DNA of 64,000 nt from Maricaulis maris (lineage in GTDB: Bacteria; Pseudomonadota; Alphaproteobacteria; Caulobacterales; Maricaulaceae). The translations under genes were made by a program, and so were the position numbers. Position 1 is the stretch's first letter. Each line of letters begins with the position of its first letter. The stretch is from contig NZ_RBIM01000004.1 of the NCBI RefSeq assembly GCF_003634045.1, positions 394,381 through 458,380 on the forward strand. The letters are read 5' to 3'. This document shows, one piece after another, positions 46,930 through 56,183 of this stretch. Below the pieces are notes generated by a model, which was not told the DNA's origin, ran no database searches, and saw only the letters and a program-made list of their open reading frames with translations.

Positions 46930-47886
46930 ATGGCGCGACGCCGCAAGGGCGAGGACATCCATGGCTGGGTGATCCTCGACAAACCACTTGATATCACCTC
47001 GACCCAGGCCGTTTCGGTGGTCCGGCGACTATTCAATGCCAAGAAGGCCGGCCACGCCGGCACGCTGGATCCGCTGGCCTCGGGCATTTTGCCGATCGCC
47101 CTGGGCGAAGCGACCAAGACCGTGCCGTTTGCGGTGGAAGGCTCGAAGACCTATCGCTTCACCGTCAAATGGGGCGAACGCACCGATACGCTCGACCGTG
47201 AGGGTGAAATTGTCGCGACCAGCGATGTCCGTCCCGATCGCGCGGCGATCGAGGCGGTGTTGCCCACCTTCATCGGCGATATCGAACAGGTGCCGCCTGC
47301 CTACTCGGCCATCAAGGTCGATGGCGAACGTGCCTATGATCTGGCCCGCAGCGGCGACGACGTGCAGTTGCAGGCGCGCCAGGTCCATATCGAGGCGCTG
47401 CGCCTTCTGGACTGTCCCGACAGCGATATGGCGGTGCTGGAAATGCATTGCGGCAAAGGCGCTTACGTGCGCTCCCTGGCGCGCGATATTGCCTTTGCCC
47501 TGGGCACGGAAGGGCATGTCGCCGCCCTGCGCCGGATTCGCGTTGGTGGATTCGCGGAAGCGGAATCCACAAGGCTGGACGAACTGGAAGAAATGGCTCA
47601 TAAGGGCGCCGCTTCGGAAGCTCTGCTCCCGGTTCAGACCGCGCTGGACGACATCCCGGCGCTGGCCATAACCGAAGAGGAATCCTTCCAGTTGAAGCTA
47701 GGACGCTCGATCGTCCTGCTCCCGCGTCAAGCGCAAGAGCTGAAGGCGCAGCGCCGACCCCGCGAAATCGCGGGCAAGGACTGCACTTTTACCGCTTTGG
47801 CCCTTTGCGATGGTGTGGCAGTGGCGCTCGGCGACGCAAGGGCGGGAAAGTTCCAGCCCTCGCGTGTTTTCAACCTCACTCCCTGA
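46930..47886 (+). CDS. truB: tRNA pseudouridine-55 synthase TruB
   Basis: TruB makes pseudouridine 55 in the T loop of tRNAs. The 318-aa enzyme shows [17 protein letters not shown] and the catalytic aspartate in [13 protein letters not shown] (about 38-50). The C-terminal part ends RVFNLTP. AAGGAGG precedes ATG 46930. Its stop codon lies inside a perfect hairpin before rpsO. Confidence 0.95.
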   Translation: MARRRKGEDIHGWVILDKPLDITSTQAVSVVRRLFNAKKAGHAGTLDPLASGILPIALGEATKTVPFAVEGSKTYRFTVKWGERTDTLDREGEIVATSDVRPDRAAIEAVLPTFIGDIEQVPPAYSAIKVDGERAYDLARSGDDVQLQARQVHIEALRLLDCPDSDMAVLEMHCGKGAYVRSLARDIAFALGTEGHVAALRRIRVGGFAEAESTRLDELEEMAHKGAASEALLPVQTALDDIPALAITEEESFQLKLGRSIVLLPRQAQELKAQRRPREIAGKDCTFTALALCDGVAVALGDARAGKFQPSRVFNLTP

Positions 47887-47899
47887 CAATTCAGGGAGT
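47878..47899 (+). promoter_or_regulatory. Hairpin spanning the truB stop, upstream of rpsO
   Basis: Nine perfect base pairs (47878-47886 with 47891-47899) around a CAAT loop end 26 bases before the rpsO ATG, and the truB TGA lies in the 5' arm. No T-tract follows, so it is likely an RNA-processing or S15 autoregulation element rather than a terminator. Confidence 0.5.
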
Positions 47900-47925
47900 C
47901 GACATAACGAGTTTAGGAGAACCCG

Positions 47926-48195
47926 ATGTCGATTACGCAAGAGCGCAAATCCGCGCTGATCGCTGAACATGCCCGTGGCAAAGCCGACACGGGATCGCCG
48001 GAAGTGCAAGTGGCCATCCTGACCACCCGGATCGCCAACCTTACCGAGCACTTCAAGACCCACAAGAAGGACAACCACTCGCGTCGCGGCCTTCTTAAGA
48101 TGGTCTCCCAGCGCCGCCGGCTTCTCGACTACGTCAAGAACAAGGACGTGGCCCGTTACCAGGCCATCATCGAGAAACTGGGTCTGCGCCGCTGA
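47926..48195 (+). CDS. rpsO: 30S ribosomal protein S15
   Basis: The 89-aa S15 binds 16S rRNA early in 30S assembly. The conserved [35 protein letters not shown] segment (about 24-57) is present and the length is standard. TAGGAGA precedes the ATG. pnp follows by 29 bases, as in most bacteria. Confidence 0.97.
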   Translation: MSITQERKSALIAEHARGKADTGSPEVQVAILTTRIANLTEHFKTHKKDNHSRRGLLKMVSQRRRLLDYVKNKDVARYQAIIEKLGLRR

Positions 48196-48224
48196 TCCGC
48201 GACGCCATCCGTACGAAAGACGAT

Positions 48225-50357
48225 ATGTTCGATATCCAGAAAGAAACGATTGAGTGGGCGGGTCGCCCACTCACCATCGAAACCGGGCGGGTCGCCCGCC
48301 AAGCTGACGGCGCCGTCATGGTGTCTTATGGCGAGACCACAGTTCTCGCCACCGCCGTCGGCGTCAAACAGGCCAAGCCGGGAGTCGATTTCTTCCCGCT
48401 GACGGTCAATTACCAGGAAAAATACTTTGCGGCGGGCAAGATCCCCGGCGGTTTCTTCAAGCGTGAAGGCCGTCCGACGGACAAGGAGACGCTGACCTCG
48501 CGCCTCATCGACCGCCCGATCCGTCCGCTGTTCGTCAAGGGCTTCAAGAATGAAGTCCAGGTGATGCTGACGGTCCTGTCGCACGACCTTGAAAACGATC
48601 CCGACATTGTCGGCATGATCGGTGCCTCCACGGCGCTGGTTCTGTCCGGTCTGCCCTTCATGGGTCCGATCGGCGCTGCCCGTGTCGGTTACAAGGACGG
48701 CGAATACATCATCAACCCGCCTTGCGATGAAATGGATGACAGCGAGCTTGATCTCGTCGTCGCCGGTACGCAGGACGCGGTCATGATGGTGGAATCGGAA
48801 GCCAAGGAGCTGTCCGAAGACGTCATGCTCGGCGCTGTCATGGCGGGTCACAAGGCCTTCCAGCCGGTGATCGACATGATCATCAAGCTGGCCGAACGTG
48901 CGGCCAAAGAGCCTTGGGATTACGAGCCGGCCGATCACTCTGCCGAGGAAGCCAAGGTTCGCGAGCTGATCGGTGACGATCTCGCCGCTGCCTACACCAT
49001 CGTCGACAAGACCGAGCGCTACAAGGCAGTCGGTGCGGCGAAGGACAAGGCTGTCGAAGCCCTGCTCCAGACGGAAGAGCGACCGGACGGCATCGACATG
49101 ACGACCCTCAAGGACGTCATGAAAGCGGTCGAGAGCTCCATCGTTCGCGGTGGTATCATCAAGACCGGCAAGCGTATTGATGGTCGTTCCCTCGACCAGG
49201 TCCGTTCGATCGTGTCCGAAGCCGGCATTCTGCCGCGGACGCATGGTTCGGCCCTGTTCACGCGTGGGGAAACCCAGGCCCTGGTCGTTGCGACCCTGGG
49301 CACGGGCGAAGATGAGCAATTCATCGACGCTCTGACGGGGACCTACAAAGAACGCTTCATGCTGCACTACAACTTCCCGCCCTATTCGGTCGGTGAGACG
49401 TCTTTCCGTCTCGCTCCGGGTCGTCGGGAAATCGGCCATGGCAAGCTGGCCTGGCGTGCGGTGAAGGCCGTCCTCCCGACCAAGGAAGACTTCCCCTACA
49501 CCATCCGCCTGGTCTCCGAGATCACCGAGTCGAACGGCTCGTCCTCGATGGCCACGGTCTGCGGTGCCTCGCTGTCCATGATGGATGCCGGCGTGCCGAT
49601 CACCCGTCCGGTCTCTGGCATTGCCATGGGCCTGATCAAGGATCCGGAAGGCGTTGCCGTTCTCTCCGACATCCTGGGTGATGAGGATCATCTCGGCGAT
49701 ATGGACTTCAAGGTGGCCGGTACCACCGAAGGCGTCACCTCGCTGCAGATGGACATCAAGATCGCCGGCATCGACGAGGAAATCATGAAGACAGCCCTGG
49801 CCCAGGCCAGCGGCGGTCGTCTGCATATCCTTGAAGAGATGGGCAAGGCGCTGGGCGAAGCCCGCACCGAGCTCGGCGAGTTTGCTCCGCGTATCGAAAC
49901 CATCACCATTCCGACCGACAAGATCCGCGACGTGATCGGTTCGGGCGGCAAGGTGATCCGCGAGATCGTGGAAACGACCGGTGCCAAGGTCGACGTCAAT
50001 GATGACGGCGTGATCAAGGTCTCGTCCTCGGACGGTGCTTCGATCAAGGCCGCCCTCGACTGGATCCACGGCCTCACGGCCGAGCCGGAAGAAGGCAAGG
50101 TCTACAAGGGCAAGGTCGTCAAGGTCATGGACTTTGGTGCCTTCGTGAACTTCTTCGGTCCCAAGGACGGTCTCGTCCACGTGTCCCAGCTCAAGGCTGA
50201 ACGCGTGAACCACCCGAACGATGTGGTCGCCGAAGGCCAGGAAGTCTACGTCAAACTTCTCGGCTTCGATGATCGCGGCAAGGTTCGCCTGTCGATGAAA
50301 GTCGTCGACCAGGAAACCGGCGAAGAGATCAAGAAGGAAGAAGAAGACGCTGAATAA
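48225..50357 (+). CDS. pnp: Polynucleotide phosphorylase
   Basis: PNPase degrades RNA phosphorolytically from the 3' end and is a degradosome component. The 710-aa enzyme has two RNase PH-like domains (about 1-210 and 310-545; [31 protein letters not shown]), a KH domain ([12 protein letters not shown], about 565-576) and an S1 domain (about 622-690; [14 protein letters not shown]). A terminator follows. Confidence 0.97.
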   Translation: MFDIQKETIEWAGRPLTIETGRVARQADGAVMVSYGETTVLATAVGVKQAKPGVDFFPLTVNYQEKYFAAGKIPGGFFKREGRPTDKETLTSRLIDRPIRPLFVKGFKNEVQVMLTVLSHDLENDPDIVGMIGASTALVLSGLPFMGPIGAARVGYKDGEYIINPPCDEMDDSELDLVVAGTQDAVMMVESEAKELSEDVMLGAVMAGHKAFQPVIDMIIKLAERAAKEPWDYEPADHSAEEAKVRELIGDDLAAAYTIVDKTERYKAVGAAKDKAVEALLQTEERPDGIDMTTLKDVMKAVESSIVRGGIIKTGKRIDGRSLDQVRSIVSEAGILPRTHGSALFTRGETQALVVATLGTGEDEQFIDALTGTYKERFMLHYNFPPYSVGETSFRLAPGRREIGHGKLAWRAVKAVLPTKEDFPYTIRLVSEITESNGSSSMATVCGASLSMMDAGVPITRPVSGIAMGLIKDPEGVAVLSDILGDEDHLGDMDFKVAGTTEGVTSLQMDIKIAGIDEEIMKTALAQASGGRLHILEEMGKALGEARTELGEFAPRIETITIPTDKIRDVIGSGGKVIREIVETTGAKVDVNDDGVIKVSSSDGASIKAALDWIHGLTAEPEEGKVYKGKVVKVMDFGAFVNFFGPKDGLVHVSQLKAERVNHPNDVVAEGQEVYVKLLGFDDRGKVRLSMKVVDQETGEEIKKEEEDAE

Positions 50358-50387
50358 GCTGTCTGCTTCGATCAACTGATCAAGAAG

Positions 50388-50417
50388 ACCCCGCCGGCTT
50401 GCGCCGGCGGGGTTTTT
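50388..50417 (+). terminator. Rho-independent terminator after pnp
   Basis: A perfect 11-bp stem (50388-50398 with 50403-50413) with a TTGC loop is followed by a T-tract. Confidence 0.93.
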
Positions 50418-50490
50418 CTTTGGGGGCTGTATCCGAGCGGCCGGGCGCGGATAGGCTGGGCATCCGGGCAATGAGGGCAAGGGCACGGAC

Positions 50491-50961
50491 ATGAATTGGA
50501 CGATCTTCGATTATGTCGTCGCTGGCGGCATGGTCGCCTGTCTGCTGCTGGGCACTGTCCTGGTCATCAGGACGCAGCGACACTGGGCGGCGCGCCTCGC
50601 GGGTGGCCTGACCCTGATCGGCTTTTTTCTGCTGGTCTGGAGCGCTGGCGCCGTCGGAATCATCGGCCGGTCTGACAATGATGCCAATCTTGCCTTTCTT
50701 GCCCTGCCATTGGTGGCGTCGCTCGGAGCCGTGATCACGCGCCTGCGGCCCGCGGGTCTGGCCGTCACCCTTGCCGTTGTCGCTGCAGGACAGTTCCTGA
50801 TCGGATTCGTTGCCCTGATTGGCGGCCTCGGCTCAGCTGGACCCGCTTGGCCGGTGGACATGCTTGTAGCGACCCTTGTCTTCACCGCCCTCTTTGCAAC
50901 GGCGGCGGCCCTGTTCCACTTCGCCGCACGGGCTCAAGCCGCCTCGAGCCGGTCGCGATAG
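50491..50961 (+). CDS. Four-span membrane protein, unknown
   Basis: The 156-aa protein is mostly four hydrophobic helices (about 8-27, 35-58, 66-112, 120-147) with short loops and a basic end (SSRSR). No family is recognised. Its last 28 bases overlap the 3' end of the opposite LytTR gene, so the two are convergent and their mRNAs are complementary at the ends. Confidence 0.65.
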   Translation: MNWTIFDYVVAGGMVACLLLGTVLVIRTQRHWAARLAGGLTLIGFFLLVWSAGAVGIIGRSDNDANLAFLALPLVASLGAVITRLRPAGLAVTLAVVAAGQFLIGFVALIGGLGSAGPAWPVDMLVATLVFTALFATAAALFHFAARAQAASSRSR

Positions 50962-51794
50962 CGGCGGCTGCCGGGGATTTGGGTGCCGGTGTCCAGCGTG
51001 ATGGCGACATCGCCCTCGCCGGTCGGGGCAATCTCCCGGATCGCATCGCGATTGACCAGCCAGGAGCGGTGCACCCGCACGGCGTCAATGCCGGCCTCGG
51101 CGAGTTGTTTTTCCAGCTCGGTCAGGGTGGATCGGGCCAGGTGCTCGCCGCCGGCCAGCCGGACCTCGACATAATTCCCGGCCGCTTGGGCGGCGCGGAA
51201 CTCGTCGGCGGCGATGCGCAGGGTCCGGCCGCCGCATTTCAGGGTGAGGCGATGGGAGCGCCGGGCCTCGGCGCGGGCGACCTCCACTTCCAGCCGCCGC
51301 ATCTGCAGCGCCAGCGAGACCGCGATGATGATCTGATAGCCGGCATAGGTGCCGATATCCTTGCGCGCCTCATAGACAATCTCCCGCCATGGCGCGTCGT
51401 GGAAGAATTCATAATCACTGCCATAGGCAAAGGCCCAGACGCCCTCACGGATCAGCACCATGCCGAGCACGTGCAGGCCGGTATAGGCGAGGAAGCCCAG
51501 CAGGTGCCAGGGCAGGGAGGTCAGCCAGCGCCCCGGTTCCAGCGGCGCCCGCAGGCCCAGCCACATAATCGCCGGCACCAGGATCGCCGTCATGATGATG
51601 CTCGACCCTTCGGTGACCCAGGCAAAGAAGGGCGGTGCGTCGCGACCATCCCGGGCGAACTCGGTGTCGATCGACATCGAGGCGATCACCCAGAAGGCGA
51701 TCAGGCTCAGCCAGGCGAACTGGCAGGCCAGCCACAAAGCCCGCCGTTCGGCATCGCGGGCCCGGCTGTGGTCGGAAGTCAGGGTGTCGGTCAT
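50934..51794 (-). CDS. Membrane-bound LytTR-domain transcriptional regulator
   Basis: The 286-aa protein has four N-terminal membrane helices (about 20-42, 57-80, 93-115, 140-165), a short coiled segment (ALQMRRLEVEVARAEARR), and a C-terminal LytTR DNA-binding domain (about 185-283; AAGNYVEVRLAGGEHLARSTLTELEKQL, RVHRSWLVN). Membrane-LytTR proteins with no receiver respond to unknown membrane signals. The start could also be ATG 51845; neither has a strong ribosome-binding site. The divergent acyltransferase gene is a plausible target. Confidence 0.85.
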   Translation of the reverse strand: MTDTLTSDHSRARDAERRALWLACQFAWLSLIAFWVIASMSIDTEFARDGRDAPPFFAWVTEGSSIIMTAILVPAIMWLGLRAPLEPGRWLTSLPWHLLGFLAYTGLHVLGMVLIREGVWAFAYGSDYEFFHDAPWREIVYEARKDIGTYAGYQIIIAVSLALQMRRLEVEVARAEARRSHRLTLKCGGRTLRIAADEFRAAQAAGNYVEVRLAGGEHLARSTLTELEKQLAEAGIDAVRVHRSWLVNRDAIREIAPTGEGDVAITLDTGTQIPGSRRYRDRLEAA

Positions 51795-51971
51795 GCCGCG
51801 ATGCTCGCCCAGCCGCCAGCCGGCGGCAAGTGGCGCGTCAGCCATTCGCCCCAGCAGACCGCCGCTGGTCCCTGCCGCTCAGCACGCCGTCCCGCCGGCC
51901 TGCCGCTGGTCACCATCGTCTGGCGCACGTCACCCGCCGGGCCGATGAGCGGGGTGACAAGGAGCACGGCC

Positions 51972-53231
51972 ATGACCCCCAGCAAGACCCCCACCATGAC
52001 CCCGACGATGACCCGGTCATTCGACGCACCCGGCAGCGGTCGCCAATACGGCCTCGACTGGCTGCGTATCGGCGTCTTCATCCTCTTGATTTTTTACCAC
52101 ACGGGCATGTTCTTCAACACGGAGGGCTGGCACGCCAAGAGCCTCAATGCCAATGACGCGATGGAGCCCTTCATGTGGCTCTCCAGCCCCTGGCGCCTGC
52201 CCCTTCTCTTCCTGATTTCCGGCATCGCGATGCGTTTCCTGTCCGACAAGCTGGGCAGTGGCCGCTTCGCAGCGGACCGGGTCTGGAGGCTCTTCCCGGT
52301 CATCCTGTTCGGCATGTATGTGATCGTGGCGCCGCAATCCTATTCCGAGCTGCGGCTCGCCGGTGAGATCGAACCGGGATGGTGGGCGTTCTGGCGGCAA
52401 TATGCCGGCGAATGGGACGGGCCGTGGTCGATCCACACGCCGACCTGGAACCATCTCTGGTATGTCGTCTATCTGTTTGTTTATTCGCTGCTTCTGGCAC
52501 CCTTCTTCCCGCTTCTGCGGCGCCTGGCCGACAGCCAGGCCTTGACGGCAGCGGGTCGGGGCGCGGCCGGTGGCTGGCTGGGTGTTGCGGCTCTCGTGGT
52601 GCTGCCCGTCCTGCCCTTTTTGCTGGTCCGCTTCACACTCACCGAAGATTTCCCGACCACCCACGACCTGATCGAGGACTGGGCCAATCACGCCAATTCG
52701 CTGACCATGGTCCTGATCGGATATTTCATCGCCAAGAATGAGGGCATCTGGAAGGCCGTTGACCGAGCCCTGCCGGTGACCGCGATTGTCACCGCGATAT
52801 TGCTGGCCTTTCTCTTCTGGGCCTACACACATCTCGAGATCGCCTTTTCCGACCCGGTCCTGACCTGGACGGCGCGCATCGCCCGGATCGTCTTCATGTG
52901 GACGATCATCCTGACGCTGGTCGGTGCCGCCCGTCGCTGGCTGGACCATGACGGCCCGCTCCGCCGTTATCTGACGGCCGCAGTCTTCCCCTGGTATATC
53001 CTGCACCAGACCATCATTGTTGCGGTGGGTTTCGCGATCCGCGACGCCGGTTTCGGTGCCTGGACCGAGTTTGCCATCATCATGATCTCGACCTTCGGGG
53101 GCTGTATCATCGGGTTCGAGGTTCTGCGACACATCCCCGTCCTGCGCCTCGTCATGGGCATGAAAGCGCTCGCGCCGGCCGTCGCACCCGCCAGTACGGG
53201 GGCGGCCAATCCGAGATTACAGAAACTTTAG
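51972..53231 (+). CDS. Acyltransferase 3 family membrane protein
   Basis: The 419-aa protein has about ten hydrophobic helices and starts its domain with YGLDWLRIGVFILLIFYHTGMFF, whose His is the conserved catalytic-type residue of acyltransferase-3 (OpgC/OafA) proteins. These acylate extracellular sugars or glucans; the acceptor is unknown. AAGGAGC six bases before ATG 51972 decides the start. The LytTR regulator is divergently transcribed 177 bases away. Confidence 0.85.
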   Translation: MTPSKTPTMTPTMTRSFDAPGSGRQYGLDWLRIGVFILLIFYHTGMFFNTEGWHAKSLNANDAMEPFMWLSSPWRLPLLFLISGIAMRFLSDKLGSGRFAADRVWRLFPVILFGMYVIVAPQSYSELRLAGEIEPGWWAFWRQYAGEWDGPWSIHTPTWNHLWYVVYLFVYSLLLAPFFPLLRRLADSQALTAAGRGAAGGWLGVAALVVLPVLPFLLVRFTLTEDFPTTHDLIEDWANHANSLTMVLIGYFIAKNEGIWKAVDRALPVTAIVTAILLAFLFWAYTHLEIAFSDPVLTWTARIARIVFMWTIILTLVGAARRWLDHDGPLRRYLTAAVFPWYILHQTIIVAVGFAIRDAGFGAWTEFAIIMISTFGGCIIGFEVLRHIPVLRLVMGMKALAPAVAPASTGAANPRLQKL

Positions 53232-53290
53232 GCCCAATCCGCCGCTATCCGCCTATCTTTCCGGGCAACGACTTATTCGGGGAGGCGGAC

Positions 53291-55735
53291 ATGCTGAAAT
53301 CAATGATGAAGTGCGGGCTGGGGCTGGTTGCCGCTTCAGCGCTCTGGGCGGCACCGGTTATGGCTCAGGAGCCTTATCGCTTGCCGCCGCAGGAAATCAT
53401 CGACATCGTCGATGCGGCGCCCTCACCCTTTACCTCGCTCTCGCCGGCCCGCGACACGCTGCTTCTGATGCATCGTGAGGCCTTGCCGCCGGTTGCCGAG
53501 CTGGCCCGCCCGATGGAACGTCTGGCCGGTCTTCGGCTCGATGCGACGCTGAATGGACGCCACGGGCCGCGTTCGGTGGTTGGCCTGTCGCTGGTCGACC
53601 TGGACAGCGGCGCCGAGCGTCGGGTCGACTTGCCGGATGATGCCGGCATTTCCAATATCAGCTGGTCGCCGGACGGCTCGCAGATCGCCTTTGTGATGAC
53701 CCGCAACGACCAGCTCAGCCTGTGGGTTGTCGATGTGGAAACCGCGCGGGCCCGGCAATTGGTGCGCAGCGGCATCAATGCCGTCTTTTCGCCGATTGAC
53801 TGGATGCCGGATGGCGAACGCCTGCTTGTCAGCCTGGTCGATCCCGACCGCGGCGCCATGCCGGAGCGTCCACGCGTCCCGATCGGTCCGGTGACGCAGG
53901 AGGCCAGCGGCTATGAGGCACCGGTGCGGACCTATCAGGATCTGCTCACCGACGACCACGACGCCGCCCTCTTCGCCTGGCTGGCCACCAGCCAGCTTGC
54001 GCTCGTCAACACGAGCGGCCGCACACGGGTGCGCGAGATCGGCGAGCCGGGCCTCTATTATTCTGCCGAACCGGCGCCGGGCGGTGATTACATCCTGATC
54101 GGCGAGATGGAGCAGCCCTTCTCCTATCAGGTGCCCTGGTCGCGCTTCCCGGACCGCGTTTTCGTGATCGACATGGCGGGCGATGAAGTGGCGACAATTG
54201 CCCGCCAGCCGCTGGCCGACAATGTGCCGATTGGCGGCGTCATCACTGGTCGTCGGTCGATTGGCTGGCAAGCCGCCGCTGCCGCCAGCCTGACCTGGGC
54301 GGAAGCTCTCGATGGGGGCGATCCGCGGATCGAAACCGACGAACGCGACAGCGTCTGGGCGCTCGAAGCGCCCTTTGATGGCGCGCCGGTCGAGATATTG
54401 CGCACGGAAGACCGGTATTACGGCACCCAATTCACCTCTGAGGGCCAGCTCGGCTTCTCGATGGAATACGACCGCGACACCCGCGTCATCCGTCGCTGGC
54501 TGGTCGATTTCGCCGACCCGTCGGTCGCGCCGCGCCTGGCCGAGGAGCGCAATTACCAGGACAGCTATGCCAATCCGGGCAGCGCGCTGACGGTCCGCAA
54601 TGCGTATGGCCAGAATGTCGTCGGCGTGCATGAGGGCTATATGTATATGGCCGGTGATGGTGCGACGCCGGAGGGCGACCGTCCCTTCCTCAACCGGGTC
54701 AGCTTTGAGACGTTTGAGACGACCGAGATCTGGCGCAATACGGGCGAGAATTACGAGGAAGTCATCGGTCTCACCGCGCCGGACGGCTCGGCCTTTCTGA
54801 CCCGCTGGGAAGACCCGGTGACGCCGCCGAATGTGCGCTGGCACCGCGCCGGCGAAGACACGGCCGAGATCACGCAGTTCGAGAACCCGCACCCCCAGCT
54901 CAACGAGATCAGCCGCCAGCTGATCACCTATGAGCGTGAGGATGGCGTGCCGCTTTCCGCCACCTTGTACCTGCCGGCCGATTATGAGGAAGGCGACACG
55001 CTGCCGGTCCTCGTCTGGGGCTATCCGCTGGAATATAATGACGCCTCGACCGCCGGTCAGGTCTCCGGCTCGCCCTATGAGTTCACGCGCGTTGCCGGCA
55101 CCAGCCCGCGCTTCCTGGTGACCCAGGGCTATGCCTTGCTGGAAAACGCCACCATGCCGATCGTCGGCGATGATCCGGAAACGGTGAATGACACTTTCAT
55201 CCACCAGCTCGTCCTGTCGGCGGAAGCTGCGCGTGATGTGACGGTGGAGATGGGCTTTGGCGATGGCGAGCGCTTGGCGATTGCCGGTCACTCCTACGGT
55301 GCCTTCATGACCGCGCACCTTCTGGCCGCCTCCGACGTCTTCCGCGCCGGTATTGCCCGCTCAGGCGCCTATAACCGCACCCTGACGCCCTTCGGCTTCC
55401 AGTCCGAACGCCGCACTTTCTGGGCCGCTCCGGAGACCTATTTCGAGCTCTCACCCTTCATGCATGCCGACCAGATCAATGAGCCCATGCTGATGATCCA
55501 CGGCCAGATGGATAATAATTCCGGCACCTATCCGATGCAGTCCGAACGCATGTTCGCCGCCGTCAAAGGCAATGCCGGCACCGCCCGCCTGGTCATGCTC
55601 CCCTATGAAAGCCACGGCTATCGCGGCCGCGAAAGCATCCTCCACGTGCTGGCGGAAAGCATCGACTGGCTGGACCGCTGGGTGAAGCCGGAGGTGGACC
55701 CGATGGGTGATGGCGAAGAAACAGCGCTGGAGTAG
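53291..55735 (+). CDS. Secreted S9-family prolyl-oligopeptidase-like peptidase
   Basis: The 814-aa protein has a signal peptide (ending APVMAQ), a beta-propeller-like region (about 60-540; SWSPDGSQIAFVMTRNDQLSLW) and a C-terminal alpha/beta-hydrolase domain. The nucleophile elbow GHSYGAF gives the catalytic Ser, the Asp is near HGQMDNNSGTYP and the His is in YESHGYRGRES. Layout resembles glutamyl-endopeptidase-type S9 enzymes. GGGGAGG precedes the ATG. Likely a periplasmic peptide scavenger. Confidence 0.9.
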   Translation: MLKSMMKCGLGLVAASALWAAPVMAQEPYRLPPQEIIDIVDAAPSPFTSLSPARDTLLLMHREALPPVAELARPMERLAGLRLDATLNGRHGPRSVVGLSLVDLDSGAERRVDLPDDAGISNISWSPDGSQIAFVMTRNDQLSLWVVDVETARARQLVRSGINAVFSPIDWMPDGERLLVSLVDPDRGAMPERPRVPIGPVTQEASGYEAPVRTYQDLLTDDHDAALFAWLATSQLALVNTSGRTRVREIGEPGLYYSAEPAPGGDYILIGEMEQPFSYQVPWSRFPDRVFVIDMAGDEVATIARQPLADNVPIGGVITGRRSIGWQAAAAASLTWAEALDGGDPRIETDERDSVWALEAPFDGAPVEILRTEDRYYGTQFTSEGQLGFSMEYDRDTRVIRRWLVDFADPSVAPRLAEERNYQDSYANPGSALTVRNAYGQNVVGVHEGYMYMAGDGATPEGDRPFLNRVSFETFETTEIWRNTGENYEEVIGLTAPDGSAFLTRWEDPVTPPNVRWHRAGEDTAEITQFENPHPQLNEISRQLITYEREDGVPLSATLYLPADYEEGDTLPVLVWGYPLEYNDASTAGQVSGSPYEFTRVAGTSPRFLVTQGYALLENATMPIVGDDPETVNDTFIHQLVLSAEAARDVTVEMGFGDGERLAIAGHSYGAFMTAHLLAASDVFRAGIARSGAYNRTLTPFGFQSERRTFWAAPETYFELSPFMHADQINEPMLMIHGQMDNNSGTYPMQSERMFAAVKGNAGTARLVMLPYESHGYRGRESILHVLAESIDWLDRWVKPEVDPMGDGEETALE

Positions 55736-55745
55736 GTGCAAGATA

Positions 55746-55772
55746 GGGACAGGTACCTCGGGTACCTGTCCC
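55746..55772. repeat. Perfect 12-bp inverted repeat (GGGACAGGTACC)
   Basis: GGGACAGGTACC and GGTACCTGTCCC flank a TCG loop directly after the S9 peptidase gene, at the edge of a lower-GC segment. I associate this motif with repeats near REP-type (Y1) transposases in other bacteria, but no transposase is present here. It could also serve as a terminator-like stem, although no T-tract follows. Confidence 0.75.
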
Positions 55773-55875
55773 GTTGGGAAATGCTGCTACCAGCTAAAAA
55801 GCCTAAAAAGGCCTTGCCCCTGATTGCTATTTTTAGTAGTGTTTAAATTGTTATAGTACCCTGGGTAGCAGTCCC

Positions 55876-56094
55876 ATGCCGAGCTTCACGGTACGCAAAC
55901 AGGTCGATGCATACGTTTCCTACTATGCGGACGTTGAAGCTGACAGCGCCGAGGAGGCAGTAGACCTTGCCTATGAAAGCGGAGATACCTTGAGTTGGGA
56001 GGGTGGCGATGTGTCTGAGTTTGATGCAGTGCGCGTGACGGCTCTCGACAGTGAACTTCAGGAGATTTCTGAGTACTCCAGAGGAGACGGCTAA
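55876..56094 (+). CDS. 72-aa acidic protein of the restriction island (DpnD-like?)
   Basis: The protein begins MPSFTVRKQVDAYVSYYADV and continues EADSAEEAVDLAYESGDTL, a strand-strand-helix pattern with the (V/A)xADSxEEA signature seen in DpnD/PcfM-type small domains. DpnD is encoded beside DpnI in Streptococcus, and here a DpnI homologue follows 90 bases downstream. The resemblance is short and could be generic. Base composition is lower in GC than the flanks. A TATAGT -10-like element lies at 55852-55857. Confidence 0.55.
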   Translation: MPSFTVRKQVDAYVSYYADVEADSAEEAVDLAYESGDTLSWEGGDVSEFDAVRVTALDSELQEISEYSRGDG

Positions 56095-56183
56095 CTCGCC
56101 GGCCTGTGTATTGTTTCAAGGGAATTGCCAACCTGAGCGGGATGGCTACCGTTGATCCGGACTGAAAGTGTTCGGATTTACGG

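Noticed and set aside
48156..50492. A 778-codon open frame on the minus strand
   Set aside because: It is antisense to pnp, whose domains are all intact.
50847..51971. Long upstream extension of the acyltransferase frame
   Set aside because: It runs antisense to the LytTR gene, and a good ribosome-binding site supports a start at 51972.
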